Positions 25,058 through 33,376 of a stretch of 64,000 nt of DNA are shown one piece after another; position 1 is the first letter of the stretch, and every line of letters starts with the position of its first letter. Source of the DNA: Nocardioides daejeonensis. GTDB lineage: Bacteria > Actinomycetota > Actinomycetes > Propionibacteriales > Nocardioidaceae. The stretch is taken from contig NZ_QHKZ01000003.1 of NCBI RefSeq assembly GCF_003194585.1, positions 434,001 through 498,000 on the forward strand, read 5' to 3'. Both the position numbers and the translations under genes were made by a program. The notes beneath the pieces were generated by a model. It saw only the letters and a list, made by a program, of their open reading frames with translations. It had not been told where the DNA came from and did not search any database.

Positions 25058-26662
25058 ATGATCCGACGCAGAACCAAGAGAGTCCAGGCGCTGCTCGCTG
25101 CCGGGCTCGCCACGTTGCTGGTGGCCGGCTGCTCGTCGGCGACCTCGGGCGGTGGCCCGAAGCGCGAGGCGGTCGATCTCAGCTCGATCACCGAGGGCTA
25201 CATCGGCACCGACAAGGCCGGGGACCCCGTCGACGGCGGCACATTGACTATGGCCTCCTTCGCCGAGCCGCGCTCGCTCGATCCTGCCGTCACCATCGCC
25301 GCGCTCACCACCGGCGGCTCGGAGATGCTGAACATCTACGACACCCTGATGCGCTACGAGGCGAGCGACACCACCTTCGTGCCGCAGCTCGCGGAGTCGC
25401 TGGAGTCCGACGACAACGTCACCTGGACCCTCCGACTGCGCGACGGCGTCCTCTTCTCTGACGGCAGCACCCTCGACTCAGCCGCCGTCAAGCGCAGCCA
25501 GGAGCGGTACGTCGCGCTGTCCGGGCCCGAGTCGGCCCTGTGGAAGGCGAACGTGACGAAGGTCGAGACGCCGGATCCGAGCACGGTGGTCTACACCCTG
25601 GCGAAGCCGTGGGCACAGTTCCCGGGCATCCTCTCCACCGGTCCGGGGATGGTCGTCGGAGAGAAGTCCGGCGAGGGAGAGAGCTTCAAGCCGATCGGGG
25701 CGGGGCCGTTCACCCTCGGCCCGTGGGCACCTCAGGAGTCACTGACGCTCAACGCCCGCGCCGACTACTGGGACGGCAAGCCGCACCTGGACTCCGTGAA
25801 GTTCGTCTACCTGCCCAGCGCACTGACCGCACTGGAGTCGCAGCGCAAGGGCGAGATCGACGTCGCCTTCGTGCGTGAGCCCGACCAGGTCGAGGACGTG
25901 CTCAAGTCGAAGCCGCATGCCTACGTCAACATGACCGCCGCGCAGAACAGCGCACTCATCAACGCCTCCGAAGGGCGCCCCGGCGAGGACCCGCGGGTCC
26001 GCAAGGCGATGCAGCTGGCGATCGACACGCAGCTGCTCACCGAGCGCGCCTTCAAGGGCGCGGGCGGCGGCAGCCCGACGATCTTCCCGGGGTACTCGCG
26101 CTGGCACGGCGACACCGAGGGGCTTGCCTACGACCCGGACGCCGCCAAGGAGTTGCTGGAGCAGGCCAAGGCCGACGGCTTCGACGGCAAGATCCACTAC
26201 GTCGACGGCTCCGACCCTGCCTCGCGCGACACCGCTCTGGCCGTGAAGGCGCTCCTGGAGGCGGTCGGCTTCGAGGTCGAGATCGACCTCATGCGCACCG
26301 TCGCCGATCTGATCAACAAGGTCGTCATCGACCGGGACTACGACGTCTCGGCATGGGGACACTCCTTCCGCGAGTCCGACCCGATCCCCAAGATGTTCGC
26401 GATCATGCACAGCACCGGCAACCAGCTCTACGGCTCCTACACCAGCAAGGCGATGGACGCGCTGCTCGAGGAGTTCCAGGTAGCGCCCAGCTACGAGGAG
26501 CAGAAGGCGGTGATGGACCGCATCCAGCAGCAGGTCAACGCCGATGTGCCGTTCCTCGTCTTCGGTCCCTACGCCGAGACGGTGGTCTGGAACGAGAACG
26601 TCCGCGCGGTGACCGGTGCCGCCAACTCGATGGTGCTCTACTCCAAGACCTGGAAGAGCTGA
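25058..26662 (+). CDS. ABC transporter substrate-binding lipoprotein (SBP family 5)
   Basis: 534 aa. Signal peptide with lipobox LVAGC (Cys about residue 25), then the family-5 (peptide/nickel type) start GGTLTMASFAEPRSLDP and the conserved ERAFKGAGGGSP/IDTQLLT region. ATG has ACAGGAGAG upstream. No permease or ATPase is adjacent; a close paralogue (41730-43355) lies next to a complete Dpp/Opp-type transporter, whose permease this one may share. A hairpin (24991-25009) in the gap from the oxygenase gene may attenuate read-through. Extracytoplasmic, membrane-anchored. The ligand need not be a peptide. Confidence 0.88.
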   Translation: MIRRRTKRVQALLAAGLATLLVAGCSSATSGGGPKREAVDLSSITEGYIGTDKAGDPVDGGTLTMASFAEPRSLDPAVTIAALTTGGSEMLNIYDTLMRYEASDTTFVPQLAESLESDDNVTWTLRLRDGVLFSDGSTLDSAAVKRSQERYVALSGPESALWKANVTKVETPDPSTVVYTLAKPWAQFPGILSTGPGMVVGEKSGEGESFKPIGAGPFTLGPWAPQESLTLNARADYWDGKPHLDSVKFVYLPSALTALESQRKGEIDVAFVREPDQVEDVLKSKPHAYVNMTAAQNSALINASEGRPGEDPRVRKAMQLAIDTQLLTERAFKGAGGGSPTIFPGYSRWHGDTEGLAYDPDAAKELLEQAKADGFDGKIHYVDGSDPASRDTALAVKALLEAVGFEVEIDLMRTVADLINKVVIDRDYDVSAWGHSFRESDPIPKMFAIMHSTGNQLYGSYTSKAMDALLEEFQVAPSYEEQKAVMDRIQQQVNADVPFLVFGPYAETVVWNENVRAVTGAANSMVLYSKTWKS

Positions 26663-26676
26663 CCCTCGTCTCCGTC

Positions 26677-26709
26677 GACGGTGCCGCTGCCTCGCGCAGC
26701 GGCACCGTC
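26677..26709 (+). terminator. Strong hairpin terminator
   Basis: Perfect 14-bp arms (26677-26690 and 26696-26709) around a CTCGC loop, 14 nt after the binding-protein stop and before the convergent hydratase-like gene. Confidence 0.75.
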
Positions 26710-26782
26710 TGCGCGTTGCGGGGCCGCTGTCACCGGTGGCCGACAAACGTCGCCGCGGATCCGGGCGCCGAGGCCGTGACCG

Positions 26783-27571
26783 TCAGGGCAGGTCGCTGAC
26801 CCGCCCGGTCCACCGAGCCGGGCGGCGCTCCAGCGCCGCCCGCATGCCCTCGCGCACGTCGTCGTGCGCCATCAGCACCTCGTGCCAATGCGTCTCCAGC
26901 CGCTCCACCTCGGCGGCGTCACGAGCGAGCGAGGCCCACAGCGTCTGCTTGCTGGCCGCCAACGACATCGGCGCGGCCTCAGCCATCTCCGTCGCGATCG
27001 CCAACGTCGCCGGGAGCACCTCGGCGGCCGGCTGGACCTGGCTGCACAGCCCCCATGCCTCGGCCTGGCGGCCGTCGAAGGTGCGGCCCGTGAAGAGAAG
27101 CTCCGCGGCCCGGGAGACCCCGACGAGACGCGGCAGCACCCAGTGCACGTAGGCGTCGCCGAGCAGTCCGAGTCGAGCCTGCACGACGCCGTACTTCGCG
27201 TCCGCTGCCATCACCCGCACGTCGCACTGGAGCGCCAGCGTCAGGCCGATGCCGATCGCATGACCGTTGACCGCGGCCAGCACGGGCTTGCGCACCCGGA
27301 AGGCGGGAAAGCGTACGCCCGCAGCGCTGAAGCCCTCCCCCGTGCCGGCGAACGTCTCCGTACCGGCCTCCAGGTCCGCACCTGCGCAGAACGCCGGCGG
27401 GGCCCCGGTGAGTACGACGACCCTGACGTCATCGTCGAGGTCGCACCGGCGGTACGCCTCGGCCAGCTCACGACCCATGCCGCTGCCGAAGGCGTTGCGG
27501 CGGGCCGGGCGGTCCAGCGTGATCGTGGCGATGCCGTCCGTGACGTCGTACCGAAGGGTGCGCAGGTCCAT
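26783..27571 (-). CDS. Crotonase-fold protein lacking both hydratase glutamates
   Basis: 262 aa with the crotonase frame intact (FCAGADL oxyanion hole, VNGHAIGIGLTLALQCDVRV). At the two Glu positions of active enoyl-CoA hydratases (E111 and E131 in the paralogue at 22245-23009) this protein has Thr111 and Gln131. Simple hydration is therefore unlikely; isomerase, hydrolase or lyase chemistry, or no catalysis, are the options. It is the last gene of the 39262-to-26783 series, 14 nt after the fused dehydrogenase. Confidence 0.82.
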   Translation of the reverse strand: MDLRTLRYDVTDGIATITLDRPARRNAFGSGMGRELAEAYRRCDLDDDVRVVVLTGAPPAFCAGADLEAGTETFAGTGEGFSAAGVRFPAFRVRKPVLAAVNGHAIGIGLTLALQCDVRVMAADAKYGVVQARLGLLGDAYVHWVLPRLVGVSRAAELLFTGRTFDGRQAEAWGLCSQVQPAAEVLPATLAIATEMAEAAPMSLAASKQTLWASLARDAAEVERLETHWHEVLMAHDDVREGMRAALERRPARWTGRVSDLP

Positions 27572-27585
27572 GGGCGCAGTCTCGC

Positions 27586-29772
27586 TCAGCGTGGCAGACC
27601 CAACACGCGCTGGGCGATGACGTTGAGCTGGATCTCGGTGGTGCCTCCCCCGAAGAGAACGGCCGGCAGGCCGATGTGGTCGATCGCGTGGCCGCCTTCG
27701 AGCACCGCACCCTCCGGGCCGAGCACGCGGAGCAGGTCGAAGGAGCCGTCCTTCTGAGCAAGCGTGTTGAAGACCTTCTGCACGCTCGTCTCGGCACCGA
27801 TCTCGAGGCCCGAGAGCCGGGCCAGGATGCTGCGCAGGTTGAGCGCCGAGAGGGCGATCTCGCGCGCGGTCGAACGCCCGAAGGCGCGCAGCACCTCGGC
27901 ACGGTCGACGTCGGTGCGCTCCTCCTGGAGCAGTTCCAGGAAGCGGTCAGCGCTTCCGTGGGTCAGGCGCCCGCCCATGCTGAGCCGCTCGTTGCCGAGC
28001 GTGGTGACGGCCAGGCGCCAGCCCTGCTCACGCGCGCCGACCAGGCAGTCGTCGGGCACGAAGACGTCGTCGAGGAAGACCTCGTTGAACTCCGCTCGTC
28101 CGGTCGACTGCTTCAGGGGACGCACGTCGACACCGGGCGAGCTCATGTCGACGAGGAAGTAGGAGATGCCCTTGTGCTTGGGCGCCGAGGCGTCCGACCG
28201 CGCCAGGCAGACCCCCCAGTGGGCCTCGTGAGCACCGGAGTTCCACACCTTCTGGCCGTTGAGCAGCCAGCCTCCGTCGACCTTGGTGGCCTTGGTGCTG
28301 AGCGAGGCCAGGTCGGAGCCTGCGCCGGGCTCGCTGAAGAGCTGGCACCAGATGATCTCGCCACGCAGCGATGGCGCGATGAAGCGCTCCTGCTGCGCAG
28401 CGCTGCCGTGCACCAGCAGCGTCGGCAGCACCCACTCGCCGATCACGGTGCTTGGCGGAGTCAGCCCACGCGCCTCGAACTCGTCGGCGATGACCGCCTG
28501 TTCCTGCACCCCCGCATCCCGTCCGTACGGCGCGGGGTAGTGCGGTGAGACCAGGCGCGCCTCGGTGAGCAGGTCGGCGATCGGCCCGGGCGTGATCCGG
28601 GCCCACGTCTGGTTGGCGTCCGCGCCGGTGAGGGCAGCGACCCGGTCGAGCACCGGACCGACCTCCGCGCGCAGCTCCGGAAGCGTCGAGGGGTCGAGGA
28701 ACGAGAAGTCGCGCCGTACCTCGATGGCGCGCTCGCCCAACCGCTGGGCCCACGAGTCGGTGGTGCCGATGAGCGCGGCGAGCGACAGCGCACGGCGTTG
28801 GTAGAGATGCGCGTCGTGCTCCCAGGTGAAGCCGATGCCACCCAGCAGCGAGACCAGGTCGAGCGTGAGGTCGACCGACGGTGCCACGGCGTTGAGGGCC
28901 GCCTGGGCCGCGGCGAGCTGCTGCTGCTCCGCGGCGTCCCCACCGGCTCGCGCCGCATCCCAGGCAGAGGCGGCTGCCACCTCGGCGCGCACCAGCATCA
29001 TCGCCGCCTTGTGCTGCACCGCCTGGAAGGCACCGACCGGCTGCCCGAACTGAACCCGGGTCTTCACGTAGTCGACGGCGGTGCGCAGCGCCCACGCCGA
29101 CACTCCGGCCGCCTCGGCGCCGTACAGGGCGGCCATCACGAGGTCGACCGCCACGTCGCCGGTCGTCGCCAGCGGGAGCAGCGTGAGTCCGTCGGCCCGC
29201 AGCCGGCCGATGGAGCGGGTGAGGTCGACGGCGTCGCCTGCCTCGACGCGGTCGGCGAGCTCGCTGCCGGACAGGACGAACCAGCGGGTCTCGCCCGCCG
29301 CGGACCGCGCGCCCACGAGCGCGTGGTCCGCACCGACGAGCCCGAGCGCGGGAGCCGAGGTGCCGTGCAGCCTCCAGGCGTCGCCGGCCGGTTCAGCCGT
29401 CAATCCGCCGCGCACCAGGGCGCCGGTGGCTCCTCCGGCGAAGTCGGCCACCAGCTCGTGGGCCGGGTCCAGGCGGAGCAGGGCGGCGCTCGCAGTCACC
29501 GTGGGCAGCCAGGGGCCGGGAAGCAACGCGGTGCCGGACTGCTCGGCGACGACCGCCAGCTCAGGCAGTCCGACGCCTGCTCCCCCGACCTCCTCCGGGA
29601 GGTGCAAGGCGTGCAGGCCGTTGTCGAGCAGGACCTGCCACACCGGCGGCCGTACGCCGGCAGCGAGGTCGGCGAAGCGTCCACGCGTGTCTTCGGTGGC
29701 GGCGTGCCGAGCGGCGAGGCCACCGACCGAGTCGGCGAGGGCGCGGAGGTCTTCGTCTAGGGCGATGGGCAT
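27586..29772 (-). CDS. Fused two-domain acyl-CoA dehydrogenase (FadE34/ChsE3-like)
   Basis: 728 aa, two ACAD domains in tandem. The N-terminal domain (about 1-375) ends in the atypical FadE28-like style (ALSLAALIGTTDSWAQRLG). The C-terminal domain (about 385-728) has the signature LFSEPGAGSDLASLSTKA, NGQKVWNSGAHEA and terminal FGGGTTEIQLNVIAQR. This matches the mycobacterial FadE34 type (about 711 aa), which dehydrogenates steroid side-chain acyl-CoAs as a fused equivalent of the heterotetramers. ATG at 29772 begins the conserved N-terminal helix; longer versions enter noncoding sequence. A 262-nt gap upstream suggests its own promoter. Confidence 0.88.
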   Translation of the reverse strand: MPIALDEDLRALADSVGGLAARHAATEDTRGRFADLAAGVRPPVWQVLLDNGLHALHLPEEVGGAGVGLPELAVVAEQSGTALLPGPWLPTVTASAALLRLDPAHELVADFAGGATGALVRGGLTAEPAGDAWRLHGTSAPALGLVGADHALVGARSAAGETRWFVLSGSELADRVEAGDAVDLTRSIGRLRADGLTLLPLATTGDVAVDLVMAALYGAEAAGVSAWALRTAVDYVKTRVQFGQPVGAFQAVQHKAAMMLVRAEVAAASAWDAARAGGDAAEQQQLAAAQAALNAVAPSVDLTLDLVSLLGGIGFTWEHDAHLYQRRALSLAALIGTTDSWAQRLGERAIEVRRDFSFLDPSTLPELRAEVGPVLDRVAALTGADANQTWARITPGPIADLLTEARLVSPHYPAPYGRDAGVQEQAVIADEFEARGLTPPSTVIGEWVLPTLLVHGSAAQQERFIAPSLRGEIIWCQLFSEPGAGSDLASLSTKATKVDGGWLLNGQKVWNSGAHEAHWGVCLARSDASAPKHKGISYFLVDMSSPGVDVRPLKQSTGRAEFNEVFLDDVFVPDDCLVGAREQGWRLAVTTLGNERLSMGGRLTHGSADRFLELLQEERTDVDRAEVLRAFGRSTAREIALSALNLRSILARLSGLEIGAETSVQKVFNTLAQKDGSFDLLRVLGPEGAVLEGGHAIDHIGLPAVLFGGGTTEIQLNVIAQRVLGLPR

Positions 29773-30034
29773 GAGGGTCCTGACTTCCTGGACTCGAAGC
29801 GACAGCGTGTGGCAGCGGATCGTGTCGGCCGCGCACGGCCGCACGTCGCCCGGGGGCCTAGGGCGGCGCATGACGGCGTCCGCCCCGATGATCCAGCCGC
29901 CCCGTCGCGGGTGGTTGCAAAGTGTTGCTGAGTGGGACCCCAGCACAGTCGGCTCAGTACGTGGTGGAGAAGAATCGGCCGTCGCAAGCAGCACATCCCA
30001 TGTGCGCAGCAGGCCATGACCTTCTCCAACGCGC
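29773..30034. promoter_or_regulatory. Intergenic gap, likely internal promoter region
   Basis: 262 nt without a supported gene between the fused dehydrogenase and the SDR. It holds GCTGAGTGGGA (29929-29939), an 11-mer also found in the kshA promoter (52113-52123), inside a TGCTG...CAGCA inverted repeat. The AT-richer stretch around 29920 may carry the promoter for the two downstream genes. Confidence 0.4.
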
Positions 30035-30955
30035 TCAAGCGCTGGGCACAGCCTCGCGGAGGCTCTCCGGCACCGGCGGCGCGGGGGCGAAGCGGAGGTA
30101 GTCGGGCAGGAAGCCCGAGGGGTCGAGGTCATCGGGCTGCCAGCCTGCGACGAGGTCGGAGCCGTCGACCGAGCGGACCGGGCGCCGGAACTCGTGCAGC
30201 AGCGGCAGGCTGTAGGCGACCCGGCCGGTGAGTGTCGCCGGGTCGCCGGTGCACAGCAGCAGCGCCGCCTCGGCCATGGTCTCTTCCGGCTCCGAGGGCC
30301 ACCCCGGCACGACCCCTGCGGCGTGCTCGGTCGCCACCCCGCGGTTGGGGGAGAGCGCGTTGACCGCGATCCCGTGCGGATGCAGCTCCATCGCCGCCCC
30401 GGTCGTCAGCCGGTCGAGCATCGCCTTCGTGCCGCCGTACAGCACCGAGCCGGCGAGCGGGTGGAAGGCGAAGGGTGGACCGACCCGAGGACCGGCCTGA
30501 CGGGAGGAGATGTTGAGCACCCAGCCGGCACCCCGGCGTCGCATGCCGGGAACCACCGCCCGCATCAGGTCCCAGGTGTTCCAGACGTTCGTCTCCACCG
30601 AGTCCTGGAACCAGGCGCGCGTCATCTCCTCGAACGGCACGTCGTAGCGCCGGGTCGCGGCGACGTTGTTGACGAGGATGTCGACGGTGCCGCCCAGCTT
30701 CTGCTCGACCTCCCCGATGAGCGCGGGCCGGTCCAGATCGGGGCGTCCCAGATCGACGACGAAGGCGTCGGCCCTGCCGCCGGCTCCACGGATCAGCGCC
30801 ACGGTCTCTTCCAACGAGCCGGCGAGCGCGCCGTCGCCCCCGCGCCGGGTGCGGGAGACCGCAGCCACCGCGATGCCCTCGGCAGCCAGCCGCCGCGCGA
30901 TCGCACGGCCGATGCCGCGGGCGGCACCGGTGACGACGGCGACGTGGTCGGTCAC
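30035..30955 (-). CDS. Short-chain dehydrogenase/reductase, extended
   Basis: 306 aa. TGAARGIGRA near the N-terminus, VNNVAATRRYDVP, SSRQAGPRVG, YGGTK and a long C-terminal extension (about 60 residues beyond the usual GG motif) rich in Pro. GTG start overlaps the dehydrogenase stop (GTGA at 30952-30955). It is similar in build to the SDR at 34516-35352 in the same operon (shared INN/VNNxAA, GPPFxFHPxxG regions), so the two are probably a paralogous pair acting on related hydroxy-steroid acyl-CoAs. Confidence 0.86.
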   Translation of the reverse strand: MTDHVAVVTGAARGIGRAIARRLAAEGIAVAAVSRTRRGGDGALAGSLEETVALIRGAGGRADAFVVDLGRPDLDRPALIGEVEQKLGGTVDILVNNVAATRRYDVPFEEMTRAWFQDSVETNVWNTWDLMRAVVPGMRRRGAGWVLNISSRQAGPRVGPPFAFHPLAGSVLYGGTKAMLDRLTTGAAMELHPHGIAVNALSPNRGVATEHAAGVVPGWPSEPEETMAEAALLLCTGDPATLTGRVAYSLPLLHEFRRPVRSVDGSDLVAGWQPDDLDPSGFLPDYLRFAPAPPVPESLREAVPSA

Positions 30956-32100
30956 GCCGGCGCGCCGATCGGAGGCGCCGACTCGAGGACGGCCCCCAGC
31001 TCAGCCGCGAGCTGGTCGGAGCCACCCAGGCTGAAGGCCGCCTGCCGCCCCCAGAGGAAGTAGCGATGGATGGGGTAGTCGATGTCGGCGCCGATGCCGC
31101 CGTGGAGGTGCTGGGTCGCGTGGACCACGCGCAGTCCCCCGCGTGCGGCCCAGAACTTCGCGACCAGCACCGCGGACTCCGCCTCCTGGTCGCGTCCGGA
31201 GTCGAGCAGCCAGGCGGCACGCAGCGTGGTCAGCCGGATCGCCTCCGTGTCCAGGTGCGCATCGGCGGCGCGCACCGCCACCGCCTGGTTGGTCGAGATC
31301 GGGCGGCCGAACTGCTCCCGCTGCGAGACGTACGCCGCCGTCGCCGTCAGTGCCTCGGCGCAGGTGCCGAGCTGCACGCCGCAGAGGGCGAGTCGGGCGC
31401 GCTGCAGGGTCCAGGCGGCCACGTCGACGTCGCCTCCGTCGAGCACGTCCTCGTTGCTCACCCGGACGCCCTGGAAGCGCACCGTCGCGGCGCTTCCCTG
31501 GCCAGTCGCGGCAACAGGCGTCACGGTCACTCCCGAGGCGCCCGTGGCCACGACCACCACGTTCGTCGTGCCGTCGGCCAGTCGCACCGGAACGACGACA
31601 GCCTCCGCCTCGGCCGCCGCCGGAACGCCCACGGCCGTGCCCTCGACGACGACCGCGTCCGCGTCACGCACCCCGGTCACGCCAACCTCGCCGGCCACAC
31701 CGTCGAAGGCACCGACGACGAGAGCGTCCCCGCTCAGGATCCGGTCGAGCAACCGCTCCTTCAGCGTCACGGAGCCGAACTCCGCGATCGGCCAGGCCGC
31801 CGCGGCCACCACCGACCAGAACGGCACCGGCGCGACCCTGCGCCCCTGCTGCTCGGCGATGGTCACCAGGCCGAGTACGCCCATCCCGCCACCGCCGGTG
31901 GATTCGGGCAGGCAGGCGGCGAGCAGTCCGGAGTCGGCCAACAGCTTCCACAGGCGGCGGTCGAACCCGCCCTCGGCGCGCTCCACCTCCACAACGCGCT
32001 CGGTGGACGCCTGGTCGGCGAAGATCTCCTCGGCCAACGCCGCCAGCGCCGCGTGGTCCTCGGGGAGAGTGAAGCTCATCTCTTCAATGGTGCTGTCCAT
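30952..32100 (-). CDS. Acyl-CoA dehydrogenase, FadE27/FadE28-type subunit
   Basis: 382 aa. ACAD fold with GGGGMGVLGLVTIAEQQG, QFGRPISTNQAVAVRAAD and a C-terminal HLHGGIGADIDYPIHRYFLWGR, ending without the GTNE motif. This is the partner type that pairs with a FadE26/FadE29-like chain, encoded next door at 32183-33364. Two start options exist, ATG 32100 and ATG 32079; the latter has a slightly better GAAGAG site. The 82-nt gap from its partner is filled by two copies of the 22-bp repeat. Confidence 0.87.
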   Translation of the reverse strand: MDSTIEEMSFTLPEDHAALAALAEEIFADQASTERVVEVERAEGGFDRRLWKLLADSGLLAACLPESTGGGGMGVLGLVTIAEQQGRRVAPVPFWSVVAAAAWPIAEFGSVTLKERLLDRILSGDALVVGAFDGVAGEVGVTGVRDADAVVVEGTAVGVPAAAEAEAVVVPVRLADGTTNVVVVATGASGVTVTPVAATGQGSAATVRFQGVRVSNEDVLDGGDVDVAAWTLQRARLALCGVQLGTCAEALTATAAYVSQREQFGRPISTNQAVAVRAADAHLDTEAIRLTTLRAAWLLDSGRDQEAESAVLVAKFWAARGGLRVVHATQHLHGGIGADIDYPIHRYFLWGRQAAFSLGGSDQLAAELGAVLESAPPIGAPA

Positions 32101-32132
32101 CAGGAAACCTCATGTGTGGGTGACGGTGCGAC

Positions 32133-32176
32133 GCTGAAGTTGGCGTCTCGACGTGCTGAAGTTGGCGTCTCGACGT
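32133..32176. repeat. 22-bp intergenic repeat, two identical units
   Basis: Units 32133-32154 and 32155-32176, each CTGAAGTTGGCGTCTCGACG with flanks, are identical. Related units form larger inverted arrays at 43498-43640 and 59534-59673. It lies inside the operon between two dehydrogenase genes. Confidence 0.85.
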
Positions 32177-32182
32177 GGGGGG

Positions 32183-33364
32183 TCAGCGGCGGCGGGCGGA
32201 GAGGGTCATGCCGAGGGTCTTGCCGGCGACGATCTCGCGCATGACCTCGTTGGTGCCGCCGCCGAAGGTGTTGTTCTGCGCCCGGCGGGCCAGGGTCTCC
32301 ACCCGGCCCGCGACCGCAGCGCCCGGCGAGCCGGGACGCAGCAGGCCGTAGGCGCCGAGCACGTCCTGCAGGCGGCCGTAGCTGGTGACGACGGCCTCGG
32401 TGCCGAACACCTTCGCGGCCGCGGAGTCGCCACCGGCCAGCGTGTTGGCGGCCACGTCGGAGACCAGCCGCAGGCTGAGCAGGTCCGCGGCGCTCAGCAG
32501 CGCGTAGACCTCGGCGAGGGTCGAGCGGACCCACGGGACGTCGTACAGGGTGCCGGAGCCGAGGGGCTGTGAGCGTGCCCAGGCGATCGTCTCGTCGAGC
32601 AGCTCGTTGGCGATGCCGTTGCGGGCGGCCAGGGCCACCCGCTCGTGGTTGAGCTGGTTGGTCACCAGACCCCACCCCTGGTTCATCTCCCCCACGAGGT
32701 TGGTGCGCGGCACCCGCACGTCCTCGTAGTAGGTCGCGGAGGTGGAGATGCCGCCGACCGTGTGGATCTCCGTCACCGAGAAGCCGGGCGAGGAGGTCGG
32801 CACCAGGACCACCGAGATGCCCTGGTGGCGCGGCGCATCGGGATCGGTGCGTACCGCCAGCCAGATCCAGTCGGCGAAGACGCCGGCACTGGTGAAGATC
32901 TTGTTGCCGTTGATCACCAGGTCGTCACCATCGACCACCGCGCGCGTCTGGAGCGATGCGAGGTCGGTGCCGGCCGAGGGCTCGGTGTAGCCGATCGCGA
33001 AGACGAGCTCGCCGGAGAGGATCCGGGGCAGGAAGTAGTCCTTCTGCTCGGCCGTGCCGTGGGCCATCAGGGTCGGTGCCACGGTGTTGAGCGTGACCAG
33101 CGACAGCGGCGCGCCCGCGCGCAGTGCCTCGTCGTAGAAGACGTAGAGCGCCTCGGGGTCCTCGCCCCGGCCGCCGTACTCCTCGGGCCAGCCCAACCCG
33201 AGCCAGCCGTCGGCGCCCATCTGCCGGTAGATCCGGTCGAAGACGGGGCCACCCTCGGTCTGGTCGACCAGGGCGGCGCGGTCCTCGTCGTTGATGACCG
33301 AGGAGAAGTAGTCGCGCAGCTCCTGGCGCAGCCGCCGGGAGGCGGCGGAGAGTTCGGGATGCAT
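32183..33364 (-). CDS. Acyl-CoA dehydrogenase, FadE26/FadE29-type (ChsE-like)
   Basis: 393 aa. It resembles the mycobacterial FadE26/FadE29 chains of the steroid side-chain complexes: FAIGYTEPSAGTDLASLQTRA, NGNKIFTSAG, VTNQLNHERVALA and terminal FGGGTNEVMREIVAG. AAGGACG lies upstream of the ATG. With 30952-32100 it should form an alpha2beta2 dehydrogenase. It sits directly downstream of a thiolase in the KstR2-like-controlled series. Confidence 0.88.
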   Translation of the reverse strand: MHPELSAASRRLRQELRDYFSSVINDEDRAALVDQTEGGPVFDRIYRQMGADGWLGLGWPEEYGGRGEDPEALYVFYDEALRAGAPLSLVTLNTVAPTLMAHGTAEQKDYFLPRILSGELVFAIGYTEPSAGTDLASLQTRAVVDGDDLVINGNKIFTSAGVFADWIWLAVRTDPDAPRHQGISVVLVPTSSPGFSVTEIHTVGGISTSATYYEDVRVPRTNLVGEMNQGWGLVTNQLNHERVALAARNGIANELLDETIAWARSQPLGSGTLYDVPWVRSTLAEVYALLSAADLLSLRLVSDVAANTLAGGDSAAAKVFGTEAVVTSYGRLQDVLGAYGLLRPGSPGAAVAGRVETLARRAQNNTFGGGTNEVMREIVAGKTLGMTLSARRR

Positions 33365-33376
33365 GGCAGCGTCCTT

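Noticed and set aside
29773..30034. Extension of the fused dehydrogenase or a separate small gene
   Set aside because: The in-frame extension has an Arg/Pro-rich translation without ACAD features and no ribosome site; no independent small frame looked coding.
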